Source: Streptomyces koelreuteriae (lineage in GTDB: Bacteria; Actinomycetota; Actinomycetes; Streptomycetales; Streptomycetaceae). Taken from it: a DNA stretch of 64,000 bases. This document shows positions 22,969-33,044 of the stretch, in pieces. The translations under genes and the position numbers were made by a program. The stretch covers positions 5,580,001 through 5,644,000 of the forward strand of contig NZ_CP075896.1 in NCBI RefSeq assembly GCF_018604545.1. The letters are read 5' to 3'. Positions within the stretch are counted from its first letter, which is position 1. Each line of letters opens with the position of its first letter. The notes beneath the pieces were generated by a model, which was not told the origin of the DNA, made no database searches, and saw nothing but the letters and a program-made list of their open reading frames with translations.

Positions 22969-24357
22969 GTGAAGAGCGCCGTGGAGACCCTGAACCCGAC
23001 TCGGGTTCGGCTCACTGTCGAGGTGCCCTTCGAGGAGCTCAAGGACAGCCTCGACGCGGCGTACAAGAAGATCAACCAGCAGGTCACGGTGAAGGGCTTC
23101 CGCAAGGGCAAGGTCCCGGCCCGGGTCATCGACCAGCGGTTCGGCCGCGGTGCGGTTCTGGAGGAGGCCGTCAACGACGCGCTGCCGAAGTTCTACACCG
23201 ACGCGGTCAACGAGGCCGAGCTGAACCCCCTGGGCCAGCCCGAGGTCGACATCACGGAGCTGAAGGACGGCGAGACGCTGAACTTCACCGCCGAGGTCGA
23301 CATCCGTCCCTCCATCGAGATCCCGGACTACTCCGGCATCGAGGTCGAGGTCGACGCGGTCGAGGTCACCGAGGAGGACGTCGACAAGGCGGTCGAGGAG
23401 CTGCGCGAGCGCTTCGCCTCCACCGCCCCGGTCGAGCGTGCCGCCGAGGACGGCGACGTCGTGACGATCGACCTGGAGGCCAAGGTCGAGGGCGAGGTCC
23501 TGGAGGACGGCGTCGCCGACGGCGTCTCCTACACCATCGGCTCCGGCGAGCTCCTCGACGGCATCGACGACGCCGTGAAGGGCGTGGAGGCCGGTGGCGA
23601 GGCCACCTTCACCTCCGAGCTCAAGGGCGGCTCGGCGGCCGGCAAGGAGGCCGAGGTCACCGTCAAGGTCACCCAGGTCGCCAAGCGCGAACTGCCCGAG
23701 CTGGACGACGAGTTCGCTCAGCTCGCCTCCGAGTTCGACACCATCGAGGAGCTGCGCGCCGACAGCCGCAAGCGCCTGGAGAACATGAAGCAGTACGACC
23801 AGGCCACGCAGGCCCAGGAGCGTGTCCTGGAGAAGCTGCTCGAGCTGGTCGAGGTGCCGGTCCCGGACAAGCTGCTCGAGGACGAGGTCAACACCCGCAA
23901 GCACAACCTCGAGCACCACCAGCTCGGCCAGATGGGCCTCGACCTCGAGAAGTACCTCGAGATCCAGGGCAAGACGGCCGAGGAGTTCGACGCCGAGACC
24001 AAGGAAGCCGCGGTCAAGGGCATCAAGACGCAGTTCGTCCTCGACGAGCTCGTCAAGCAGGAGAAGCTGAACGTCAGCCAGGAGGAGCTCACCGAGCACC
24101 TCATGCGCCGCGCCGCCTCCTCCGGCATGTCCCCCGACCAGTTCGCCCAGGCCGTCGTCGAGGGCGGTCAGGTTCCGCTCCTGGTCGGCGAGGTCGCCCG
24201 CGGCAAGGCCCTGGCCGTCGTGGTCGAGAAGGCCACGGTCAAGGACACCAACGGCGAGGTCGTCGACCTGGACGACGAAGAGGACGAGACCGAGGCCTCC
24301 GCCGAGGAGACCCCGGCCGCCGAGGGCGCCGAGTCCACCGAGAAGACCGAGGGCTGA
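22969..24357 (+). CDS. tig: Trigger factor (ribosome-associated chaperone, PPIase)
   Basis: A 462-aa chaperone that meets nascent chains at the ribosome exit tunnel. The ribosome-docking signature GFRKGKVP (about residues 43-50) sits in the N-terminal domain. An FKBP-type prolyl isomerase domain follows (about 150-240: DGDVVTIDLEAK, GSGELLDGIDDAVKG), then a long helical C-terminal chaperone domain. The tail is very acidic (DLDDEEDETEAS...), as in other Streptomyces trigger factors. GTG 22969 is preceded by AGGAG at 8 nt. It is monocistronic: a terminator follows before clpP1. Confidence 0.95.
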   Translation: MKSAVETLNPTRVRLTVEVPFEELKDSLDAAYKKINQQVTVKGFRKGKVPARVIDQRFGRGAVLEEAVNDALPKFYTDAVNEAELNPLGQPEVDITELKDGETLNFTAEVDIRPSIEIPDYSGIEVEVDAVEVTEEDVDKAVEELRERFASTAPVERAAEDGDVVTIDLEAKVEGEVLEDGVADGVSYTIGSGELLDGIDDAVKGVEAGGEATFTSELKGGSAAGKEAEVTVKVTQVAKRELPELDDEFAQLASEFDTIEELRADSRKRLENMKQYDQATQAQERVLEKLLELVEVPVPDKLLEDEVNTRKHNLEHHQLGQMGLDLEKYLEIQGKTAEEFDAETKEAAVKGIKTQFVLDELVKQEKLNVSQEELTEHLMRRAASSGMSPDQFAQAVVEGGQVPLLVGEVARGKALAVVVEKATVKDTNGEVVDLDDEEDETEASAEETPAAEGAESTEKTEG

Positions 24358-24384
24358 GCCCCGGCACCTGCTACGCCGTAAGAG

Positions 24385-24428
24385 GACGGGCCCCGAGAGA
24401 CACACACCAGTGCCTCTCGGGGCCCGTC
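24385..24428. terminator. tig terminator hairpin
   Basis: A perfect 15-bp stem GACGGGCCCCGAGAG (24385-24399) with its complement (24414-24428), 14-nt loop, 27 bp after the tig stop. There is no T-run, as is common in Streptomyces. Confidence 0.75.
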
Positions 24429-24471
24429 GGCGTCACCGGCCCAGGTGCGGACCGAAGCACCCAAGTCGCTA

Positions 24472-24485
24472 CGCCCCCGGCGAAC
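24472..24485 (-). promoter_or_regulatory. ClgR-binding site upstream of clpP1
   Basis: On the minus strand it reads GTTCGC-CGGGG-GCG, an exact match to the GTTCGC-N5-GCG motif known for the activator ClgR at clpP1 and lon promoters in Streptomyces. Its centre is about 58 bp upstream of the expected start of transcription. Confidence 0.75.
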
Positions 24486-24523
24486 ACTCCCATCTCCGGG
24501 ATTCCCCGAAGGGACCCGCGCGT

Positions 24524-24529
24524 TAGGGT
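24524..24529 (+). promoter_or_regulatory. Probable -10 box of the clpP1-clpP2 promoter
   Basis: TAGGGT at 24524-24529. The -35 region (about 24501-24506, ATTCCC) is poor, which suits a promoter that depends on an activator such as ClgR. Confidence 0.5.
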
Positions 24530-24583
24530 CCATGAATACGAGGGCAGTGGAGTCTGCGAACGGCTCCAGCCCCGCAGGGAAAC

Positions 24584-25243
24584 GTGAGACGGCCCGGCGC
24601 CGTCGTAAGACGAGCAGGTGGATACGTGACGAATCTGATGCCCTCCGCCGCCGGCGAGCCTTCCATCGGTGGTGGCCTCGGTGACCAGGTCTACAACCGG
24701 CTGCTCAACGAGCGGATCATCTTCCTCGGCCAGCCGGTCGACGACGACATTGCGAACAAGATCACCGCACAGCTGCTGCTCCTTGCCGCGGATCCCGACA
24801 AGGACATCTACCTCTACATCAACAGCCCCGGCGGTTCGATCACGGCCGGTATGGCGATCTACGACACGATGCAGTTCATCAAGAACGACGTGGTGACGAT
24901 CGCGATGGGTCTCGCGGCCTCGATGGGGCAGTTCCTGCTCAGCGCGGGCACCCCCGGCAAGCGCTTCGCGCTGCCGAACGCCGAGATCCTGATCCACCAG
25001 CCCTCCGCCGGTCTGGCCGGTTCGGCCTCCGACATCAAGATCCACGCCGAGCGGCTGCTGCACACCAAGAAGCGCATGGCCGAGCTCACGTCCCAGCACA
25101 CGGGCCAGTCGGTCGAGCAGATCACCCGCGACTCGGACCGCGACCGCTGGTTCGACGCCTTCGAGGCCAAGGAGTACGGCCTCATCGACGACGTCATCCC
25201 GACGGCCGCAGGTATGCCGGGCGGCGGCGGCACCGGGGCCTGA
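24584..25243 (+). CDS. clpP1: ATP-dependent Clp protease proteolytic subunit ClpP1
   Basis: A 219-aa serine peptidase subunit, if read from GTG 24584. The triad is Ser113 in GLAASMG, His138 in ILIHQP and probably Asp187 in RDRWFDA, all intact. With ClpP2 it forms the degradation chamber fed by ClpX or ClpC. Processing usually removes the N-terminal region, so a later start (GTG 24626, giving MTNLMPSAAG) is also possible and has a slightly better ribosome site. It is followed after 109 bp by clpP2 in one operon, controlled by ClgR through the upstream box. Confidence 0.95.
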   Translation: MRRPGAVVRRAGGYVTNLMPSAAGEPSIGGGLGDQVYNRLLNERIIFLGQPVDDDIANKITAQLLLLAADPDKDIYLYINSPGGSITAGMAIYDTMQFIKNDVVTIAMGLAASMGQFLLSAGTPGKRFALPNAEILIHQPSAGLAGSASDIKIHAERLLHTKKRMAELTSQHTGQSVEQITRDSDRDRWFDAFEAKEYGLIDDVIPTAAGMPGGGGTGA

Positions 25244-25352
25244 GAGGTCCCCACGGGGCCTGTGGCGCCCCGTGAGGCCCCCGGAGCCCTCCCGGGCCCC
25301 AGCGACCCCAGACAGCCCCAGCCGACCGCCTCAGCCCTTTTCAGGAGACACC

Positions 25353-26060
25353 GTGAACCAGTTCCCCGGAAGCGGGATCTACGACCGTATGAACGCCGCG
25401 CAGGACACGAGCGGCTCGCAGGGCCGCTACACCGGCCCCCAGGCCGAGTCCCGCTACATCATTCCGCGCTTCGTCGAGCGCACCTCCCAGGGCATCCGCG
25501 AGTACGACCCGTACGCGAAGCTCTTCGAGGAGCGTGTGATCTTCCTCGGCGTCCAGATCGACGACGCCTCCGCCAACGACGTCATGGCGCAGCTGCTGTG
25601 CCTGGAGTCGATGGACCCCGACCGTGACATCTCGGTCTACATCAACAGCCCCGGCGGCTCCTTCACGGCGCTCACCGCGATCTACGACACGATGCAGTAC
25701 GTGAAGCCGGACATCCAGACGGTCTGCATGGGCCAGGCCGCCTCCGCCGCCGCCGTCCTGCTGGCCGCCGGCACGGCGGGCAAGCGCATGGCCCTGCCGA
25801 ACGCGCGCGTGCTGATCCACCAGCCGTACAGCGAGACCGGCCGCGGTCAGGTCTCCGACCTGGAGATCGCCGCGAACGAGATCCTCCGGATGCGTTCGCA
25901 GCTGGAGGAGATGCTGGCCAAGCACTCCACCACGCCGGTCGAGAAGATCCGCGAGGACATCGAGCGCGACAAGATCCTCACGGCCGAGGACGCGCTGAGC
26001 TACGGACTGATCGACCAGGTCATCAGCACCCGGAAGATGGACAACTCGAGCCTGCGCTGA
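25353..26060 (+). CDS. clpP2: ATP-dependent Clp protease proteolytic subunit ClpP2
   Basis: A 235-aa partner of ClpP1. Catalytic Ser131 is in GQAASAAAVL, His156 in VLIHQPYS, and the acidic residue lies in REDIERDKILTAEDA. The GTG at 25353 is preceded by CAGGAG; the frame extends 81 bp upstream without a ribosome site. The N-terminus contains a Gly/Ser/Gln-rich stretch (about 15-32) that is probably removed on maturation. It is the second gene of the clpP1P2 operon; clpX follows after 180 bp with its own leader. Confidence 0.95.
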   Translation: MNQFPGSGIYDRMNAAQDTSGSQGRYTGPQAESRYIIPRFVERTSQGIREYDPYAKLFEERVIFLGVQIDDASANDVMAQLLCLESMDPDRDISVYINSPGGSFTALTAIYDTMQYVKPDIQTVCMGQAASAAAVLLAAGTAGKRMALPNARVLIHQPYSETGRGQVSDLEIAANEILRMRSQLEEMLAKHSTTPVEKIREDIERDKILTAEDALSYGLIDQVISTRKMDNSSLR

Positions 26061-26083
26061 GGCGAGAGGCTGTATCGTCTGCC

Positions 26084-26142
26084 GCCCCTTGGCACGGTTT
26101 GGCACGGTGCACGTCAAAGTGAACCGCGCCAAGGGGGGCCCG
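26084..26142. repeat. Long-loop inverted repeat in the clpX leader region
   Basis: CCCCTTGGC near 26084 has its complement GCCAAGGGG near 26130, with about 38 nt between, in the clpP2-clpX gap. It could be a terminator or attenuator of the clpP operon or part of the clpX promoter region. Significance is uncertain. Confidence 0.35.
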
Positions 26143-26240
26143 AACGAGGGGCCCGGCAAGGTACCGTCGGACATAAGGCTGCACCAGGAGCCGCTGGACG
26201 TCGACGTCCAGTCGTCTCCCAGGCGAAGGGGAAGCACACC

Positions 26241-27527
26241 GTGGCACGCATCGGTGACGGCGGCGATCTGCTCAAGTGCTCGTTCTGTGGCAAGAGCCAG
26301 AAGCAGGTCAAGAAGCTCATCGCAGGGCCCGGTGTGTACATCTGCGACGAGTGCATCGACCTCTGCAACGAGATCATCGAGGAAGAGCTCGCGGAGACCA
26401 GTGAGGTCCGCTGGGAGGAACTCCCCAAGCCCCGCGAGATCTACGAGTTCCTCGAGGGATACGTGGTCGGCCAGGAGGCCGCCAAGAAGGCCCTCTCCGT
26501 AGCGGTGTACAACCACTACAAGCGCGTCCAGGCCGGTGAGAACGGCGGGGCGAACGGCCGTGACGACGCCATCGAGTTGGCGAAGTCCAACATCCTCCTC
26601 CTCGGCCCCACGGGCTCCGGGAAGACCCTCCTCGCGCAGACCCTCGCGCGCATGCTGAACGTCCCCTTCGCGATCGCCGACGCCACGGCGCTCACGGAGG
26701 CGGGGTACGTCGGCGAGGACGTCGAGAACATCCTCCTCAAGCTGATCCAGGCCGCCGACTACGACGTCAAGAAGGCCGAGACCGGGATCATCTACATCGA
26801 TGAGATCGACAAGGTCGCGAGGAAGAGTGAAAACCCCTCGATCACGCGCGATGTCTCGGGCGAGGGCGTCCAGCAGGCCCTGCTGAAGATCCTGGAGGGC
26901 ACCACGGCCTCGGTCCCGCCGCAGGGCGGCCGCAAGCACCCGCACCAGGAGTTCATCCAGATCGACACGACGAACGTCCTGTTCATCGTGGGCGGTGCCT
27001 TCGCGGGACTGGAGAAGATCATCGAGTCCCGGGCGGGTGCCAAGGGCATCGGCTTCGGCGCGCAGATCCGCTCCAAGCGCGAGATGGAGTCCAAGGACCA
27101 GTTCCAGGAGGTCATGCCGGAGGACCTGGTCAAGTTCGGCATGATCCCCGAGTTCATCGGCCGGCTCCCGGTCATCACCTCGGTCCACAACCTCGACCGC
27201 GAGGCCCTGCTGCAGATCCTCGTCGAGCCGCGCAACGCGCTCGTCAAGCAGTACCAGCGCCTCTTCGAACTCGACGGTGTGGAGCTGGACTTCGAGCGCG
27301 AGGCCCTCGAGGCCATCGCCGACCAGGCGATCCTCCGCCAGACCGGCGCGCGTGGCCTCAGGGCCATCATGGAGGAGGTCCTCCAGGGCGTGATGTACGA
27401 GGTCCCGTCCCGCAAGGACGTGGCCCGGGTCGTCATCACGGCGGACGTCGTCCAGTCGAACGTCAACCCGACGCTGATTCCGCGGGATGCGCGGGGTCGG
27501 GGGCCGGGCGAGCAGAAGACCGCCTAG
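26241..27527 (+). CDS. clpX: ATP-dependent Clp protease ATPase subunit ClpX
   Basis: A 428-aa AAA+ unfoldase. The N-terminal zinc domain has CSFCGKSQ...CDECIDLC. Then come Walker A GPTGSGKT, pore loop GYVGEDVE, Walker B IIYIDEIDK, the ClpP-docking IGF loop (KGIGFGA) and sensor-2 GARGLRAIMEEVL. GTG 26241 follows AAGGGGA. It feeds unfolded substrates to ClpP1P2. It ends in a strong bidirectional terminator shared with the convergent gene that ends at 27591. Confidence 0.97.
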   Translation: MARIGDGGDLLKCSFCGKSQKQVKKLIAGPGVYICDECIDLCNEIIEEELAETSEVRWEELPKPREIYEFLEGYVVGQEAAKKALSVAVYNHYKRVQAGENGGANGRDDAIELAKSNILLLGPTGSGKTLLAQTLARMLNVPFAIADATALTEAGYVGEDVENILLKLIQAADYDVKKAETGIIYIDEIDKVARKSENPSITRDVSGEGVQQALLKILEGTTASVPPQGGRKHPHQEFIQIDTTNVLFIVGGAFAGLEKIIESRAGAKGIGFGAQIRSKREMESKDQFQEVMPEDLVKFGMIPEFIGRLPVITSVHNLDREALLQILVEPRNALVKQYQRLFELDGVELDFEREALEAIADQAILRQTGARGLRAIMEEVLQGVMYEVPSRKDVARVVITADVVQSNVNPTLIPRDARGRGPGEQKTA

Positions 27528-27541
27528 TCACCCACTGCACG

Positions 27542-27578
27542 CGAAGGCGCCCAGCACTGCTTGTGCTGGGCGCCTTCG
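27542..27578. terminator. Bidirectional terminator between clpX and the 317-aa gene
   Basis: A perfect 16-bp stem (27542-27557 with 27563-27578) and loop TGCTT, between two converging genes. Confidence 0.88.
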
Positions 27579-27590
27579 TCGTTGCTTGCG

Positions 27591-28544
27591 TCAGGCCGCG
27601 ACGCGGACTTCCTTGCGGACCTTGGTGGTGAGGTCGATCGCCACGTCCTTGGTGACGCCCTTCGCCGCCTCACCCGGCGACACGAGGGCGATCGTGCTGT
27701 AGTCGGCCCACGCGCAGAACCAGTTGGTCTTCTCCTTCTTGGTCAGCTCGTCCTGAGCCTTGACCGACTGGCACTTCATGACCGCGCCGTCGAGGTCCGC
27801 CTCCTCGGGCTCGCCGATCAGCTCCGGCTTTCCGGACCCGGTGGCGGACTCCTTCTCGGCGGACTTCTTGAAGTTGGCGAGGAACAGGTCCAGGGTCGCC
27901 TCCGGGTCGGAGATCTCACCGTAGGCACCGGCCACCGTGAGCGTCTTGGCCGACGCCATCTTCGCCGCGGACGACGGGTCCTCGGGGTCGTAGTCGCTCA
28001 GGTCCACGTTGGAGTAGAGGGCGGCCGACGTCTTGGCGTTCTTCACGCCGCTCTTCTCCAGCTCCGACTTCTCCTCGTCACCGGTGGTCTGGCCGTCCTT
28101 CGTGGTGCGCTTGTACTCGCTGAGCACGGTCGACGGTGTCGAGAGCTTGTGCGGCCCGTCGTCCTCAAGACCACCCCCACCCCCGCCGATCACGAAGTAC
28201 GCGCCCACACCGATCGCGGCGACCACGGCCACCGCGCCGAGGATGATGCCCGTCTTCTTCTTGCCGCCGCCCGGCGCCGGGGGCTGCGGGACGCCGTACG
28301 GGGCCTGGCCGTAGGGCGGCTGCGGCTGCTGGCCGTACGGGGGCTGCTGGCCGTAGGGGCCGGGCTGCTGGGGCGGGGCGCCCTGCGGGTAGCCGTAGCC
28401 CGGCTGCGGCGGAGGGGCCTGCTGGGGGTAGCCATAGCCGGGCTGGGGCGCCTGCGGCGGCTGACCGTACGGACCGGGCTGGCCGTACGGTCCGGGCTGC
28501 TGGGGCTGCTGTCCACCGTATGGGCCCGGCTGGTTGTAGCTCAT
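27591..28544 (-). CDS. Membrane-anchored protein with Pro/Gln/Gly-rich N-terminus
   Basis: A 317-aa protein. Residues 1-95 are cytoplasmic repeats of the type QQPGPYGQ and QPGYGYPQ, rich in P, Q, G and Y. GKKKTGIILGAVAVVAAIGVGAYFVIGG (two pieces: GIILGAVAVVAAIGVGAYF) is a single membrane span at about 103-122. The outer part has a lipoprotein-like soluble domain with one Cys pair (VMKCQSV, NWFCAWA). This build is frequent in Streptomyces hypotheticals of the DUF4878/lipoprotein type; the function is unknown. It converges on clpX and stands 354 bp from the TnpB element. Confidence 0.75.
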   Translation of the reverse strand: MSYNQPGPYGGQQPQQPGPYGQPGPYGQPPQAPQPGYGYPQQAPPPQPGYGYPQGAPPQQPGPYGQQPPYGQQPQPPYGQAPYGVPQPPAPGGGKKKTGIILGAVAVVAAIGVGAYFVIGGGGGGLEDDGPHKLSTPSTVLSEYKRTTKDGQTTGDEEKSELEKSGVKNAKTSAALYSNVDLSDYDPEDPSSAAKMASAKTLTVAGAYGEISDPEATLDLFLANFKKSAEKESATGSGKPELIGEPEEADLDGAVMKCQSVKAQDELTKKEKTNWFCAWADYSTIALVSPGEAAKGVTKDVAIDLTTKVRKEVRVAA

Positions 28545-28898
28545 GTTCTGGGTTCCCCTCCAGATGCTTATGTGTTCCAGACATCCTGGCGCAGACTCAC
28601 CGTGTGCATGGCATCGGGGCCCTCAACCGTTACCGGCGCTCTTCTCAGAGAGCGCTGCCGCCGGGGACGGACGAATGCATCTCAAGGCTGCTCTGACGTG
28701 CACCTCGGGGCGGACGGGTTGGTGCAATCCGGACCACCAACGGTGCTTCGCGGCACGATCAGGAGAAACACGAGCATGACCGGCGAGCGGGGACGCCCTC
28801 GCTTCGCGGCACATCGGCATCTCGCCCCTGAAGCTCCGCGCCGATGCGAGGATCGACTCGAACACGGTTGTTCACATCGTGTGCAATTCCGGTTTGAT
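28545..28898. other. Gene-free interval left of the TnpB element
   Basis: It holds the promoter region of the minus-strand gene, a 7-bp stem hairpin GCGCTCT/AGAGCGC (28636-28655) and an inverted repeat GTTGGTG/CACCAAC near 28720-28745. No gene is visible. Before the insertion this DNA was joined to the valS upstream region. Confidence 0.6.
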
Positions 28899-30212
28899 GT
28901 GATCTTTCGCCGCGAGCGGTCATGAAGCATCCATACGGTGATCGGTATGCAGCTTCGCTACAACTACCGGGCCTACCCGGATGCCTCCCAGCGCCGTGCG
29001 CTGGCGAAGGCGTTCGGGTGCGCCCGTGTGGTGTGGAACGACTGCCTGCGCGACCGGAAGGAAGCGCACGCGGCGGCGTTGCCGTATGTGAAGTCGGCGG
29101 AGTTGTCGCGTCTGCGCATCACCCAGGCCAAGCGGACAGAGGAACGCGCGTGGCTCGCCGACGTCTCGGCGGTCGTCCTGCAACAGTCTCTGCGAGACCT
29201 GGACACCGCCTACAAGAACTTCTTCGACAGTTGTAAGGGCAGGCGGAAGGGCCGGAAAGTCGGCCCGCCCCGCTACAAATCGAAGAAGGACACCCGGCAG
29301 TCGGTCCGCCTCAACGCCAACGCCTTCTCCCTCCATGGCGACGGCACGGTGTATGTGGCCAAGGTCGGCAACCTCAAGGTCAAGTGGTCCCGCCCGCTTC
29401 CGGCCGTACCCAGTTCCCTGACCGTCACCATGGACAGCTGTGGCCGGTACTTCCTCAGCTTCGTCGTGGACACCGAGCCGGATGTCCTCCCCGAGGTGGA
29501 GTCGGAAACCGGGATCGACCTGGGCCTGTCCGTCTTCGCGGTCCTGTCCGACGGCCGGAAGATCGCCAGCCCTCGCTTCCTGCGTCGGGCGGAGAAGAAG
29601 CTCAAGCGGCTTCAGCGAGAGCTGTCCCGCAAGGTCAAGGGATCGAAAAACCGGGCCAAGGCCCGTATCAAGGTCGCGCGCCAGCACGCGCGTGTGGCGG
29701 ACCGGCGCCGGGACTTCCACCACAAGGCATCCGCACAGATCATTCGCGACAACCAAGCGGTGTATGTGGAGGACCTTGCGGTGTCCGCTCTCGGCCGCAG
29801 CCGGCTCGCCAAGTCCGTGCACGACGCCGGATGGTCCGCCTTCGTACGGATGCTGGAGTACAAGGCGGTCAAACATGGACGCACCTTCGCCAAGGTCGAC
29901 CGCGCGTTCCCGTCCTCCCAGGTCTGCTCGGCCTGCGGACACCGGGACGGTCCCAAGCCCCTGCACGTCCGGCAATGGACCTGTGGCGGATGCGGCACCG
30001 TGCACGACCGGGACCACAATGCAGCCCGCAATGTTCTTTTCGAAGGGCGCCGTATCGTCGCCGCCGGACGGGCGGAGACGCTAAACGCCTGGTGGAGCGC
30101 TGGTAAGACCAGGACGAAAGTCCCGGCACAACGCGGTGAAGCAGGAAGCTCCCGGAAGGGCCCGGACGGCCCAGGCCGGAGTCCCTGGACCCCGGGTCAG
30201 GGAGCATGTCAA
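28899..30212 (+). mobile_element. TnpB-only IS200/IS605-type (IS1341-like) element
   Basis: About 1.31 kb carrying only tnpB. The left end is placed after TTGAT (28894-28898), a known target/TAM sequence of this superfamily. A small hairpin CCGC-GA-GCGG lies just inside it (28909-28918). The right end is placed after TCAA (to 30212), with an imperfect hairpin (CCCTG.ACC with GGT.CAGGG, 30183-30202) just inside. There is no target duplication, as expected for single-strand transposition. No TnpA is encoded, so movement needs a helper. The A-run at the right end makes that border uncertain by 1-3 nt. Confidence 0.7.
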
Positions 30213-30257
30213 AAAGCAAACGCGTTTCGGGACAGGGGAGTGACACCTCTAAACTGA
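28947..30257 (+). CDS. tnpB: TnpB, RNA-guided RuvC-like nuclease (OrfB family)
   Basis: A 436-aa frame starting at ATG 28947 (MQLRYNYRAYPD, the usual start). The RuvC residues are present: Asp191 in GIDLGL, Glu275 in VYVEDLAV and Asp354/356 in HDRDHNAARN. The zinc ribbon CSACGHRDG...CGGCG is intact, and the N-terminal REC-like part begins AFGCARVVWNDCL. TnpB cuts DNA next to a TAM using an omega-RNA made from the element's 3' end. The frame does not stop inside the element: roughly the last 15 residues are encoded by host DNA upstream of valS. All catalytic features suggest an active nuclease. Confidence 0.88.
   Translation: MQLRYNYRAYPDASQRRALAKAFGCARVVWNDCLRDRKEAHAAALPYVKSAELSRLRITQAKRTEERAWLADVSAVVLQQSLRDLDTAYKNFFDSCKGRRKGRKVGPPRYKSKKDTRQSVRLNANAFSLHGDGTVYVAKVGNLKVKWSRPLPAVPSSLTVTMDSCGRYFLSFVVDTEPDVLPEVESETGIDLGLSVFAVLSDGRKIASPRFLRRAEKKLKRLQRELSRKVKGSKNRAKARIKVARQHARVADRRRDFHHKASAQIIRDNQAVYVEDLAVSALGRSRLAKSVHDAGWSAFVRMLEYKAVKHGRTFAKVDRAFPSSQVCSACGHRDGPKPLHVRQWTCGGCGTVHDRDHNAARNVLFEGRRIVAAGRAETLNAWWSAGKTRTKVPAQRGEAGSSRKGPDGPGRSPWTPGQGACQKANAFRDRGVTPLN
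30060..30232 (+). ncRNA. Predicted omega-RNA scaffold and guide of TnpB
   Basis: By analogy with characterised TnpB elements, the RNA guide comprises the tnpB 3' end and right end (about 30060-30212) followed by a guide of 16-20 nt from the flank (from 30213, AAAGCAAACGCGTTTCGG). The region is rich in short stems. The 5' border is a guess. Confidence 0.45.
30250..30255 (+). promoter_or_regulatory. -10 box of a leaderless valS promoter
   Basis: TAAACT ends 8 nt before GTG 30263, so transcription would begin at or next to the start codon. The folC gene shows the same spacing. It lies 38 bp from the right end of the TnpB element. Confidence 0.55.
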
Positions 30258-30262
30258 CCCCC

Positions 30263-32893
<2,631 letters not shown>

Positions 32894-32906
32894 GGGTTCA
32901 TACGGT

Positions 32907-32953
32907 CGTGGAGGCCCCGGTGCTGTCGGCGCCGGGGCCTCCACGTACTTGTT
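32907..32953 (+). terminator. valS terminator
   Basis: A 14-bp stem (32907-32920 with 32932-32945) and 11-nt loop, followed by a T-rich tail ending in TTTT (32952-32955). Confidence 0.8.
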
Positions 32954-32955
32954 TT

Positions 32956-32987
32956 AGGGGCGCGGGGAACTGCGCGACCAGCCCCCA
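32956..32987. repeat. Dispersed Streptomyces intergenic hairpin element
   Basis: AGGGGCGCGGGGAACTGCGC followed by GACCAGCCCCCA. Outer GGGGC/GCCCC and inner CGCG/CGCG can pair. This sequence is familiar as a high-copy intergenic repeat in Streptomyces genomes. It sits directly after the valS terminator. Confidence 0.65.
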
Positions 32988-33044
32988 CGGACCCGCACCC
33001 GCCCACAGCGAACAATGTCAGTCGGTCTCCGTAGACTGGGCCCC

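Noticed and set aside
30206..30262. ATG 30206 as the valS start
   Set aside because: It lies within the right end of the TnpB element, its ribosome site is too close, and a leaderless promoter geometry supports GTG 30263.
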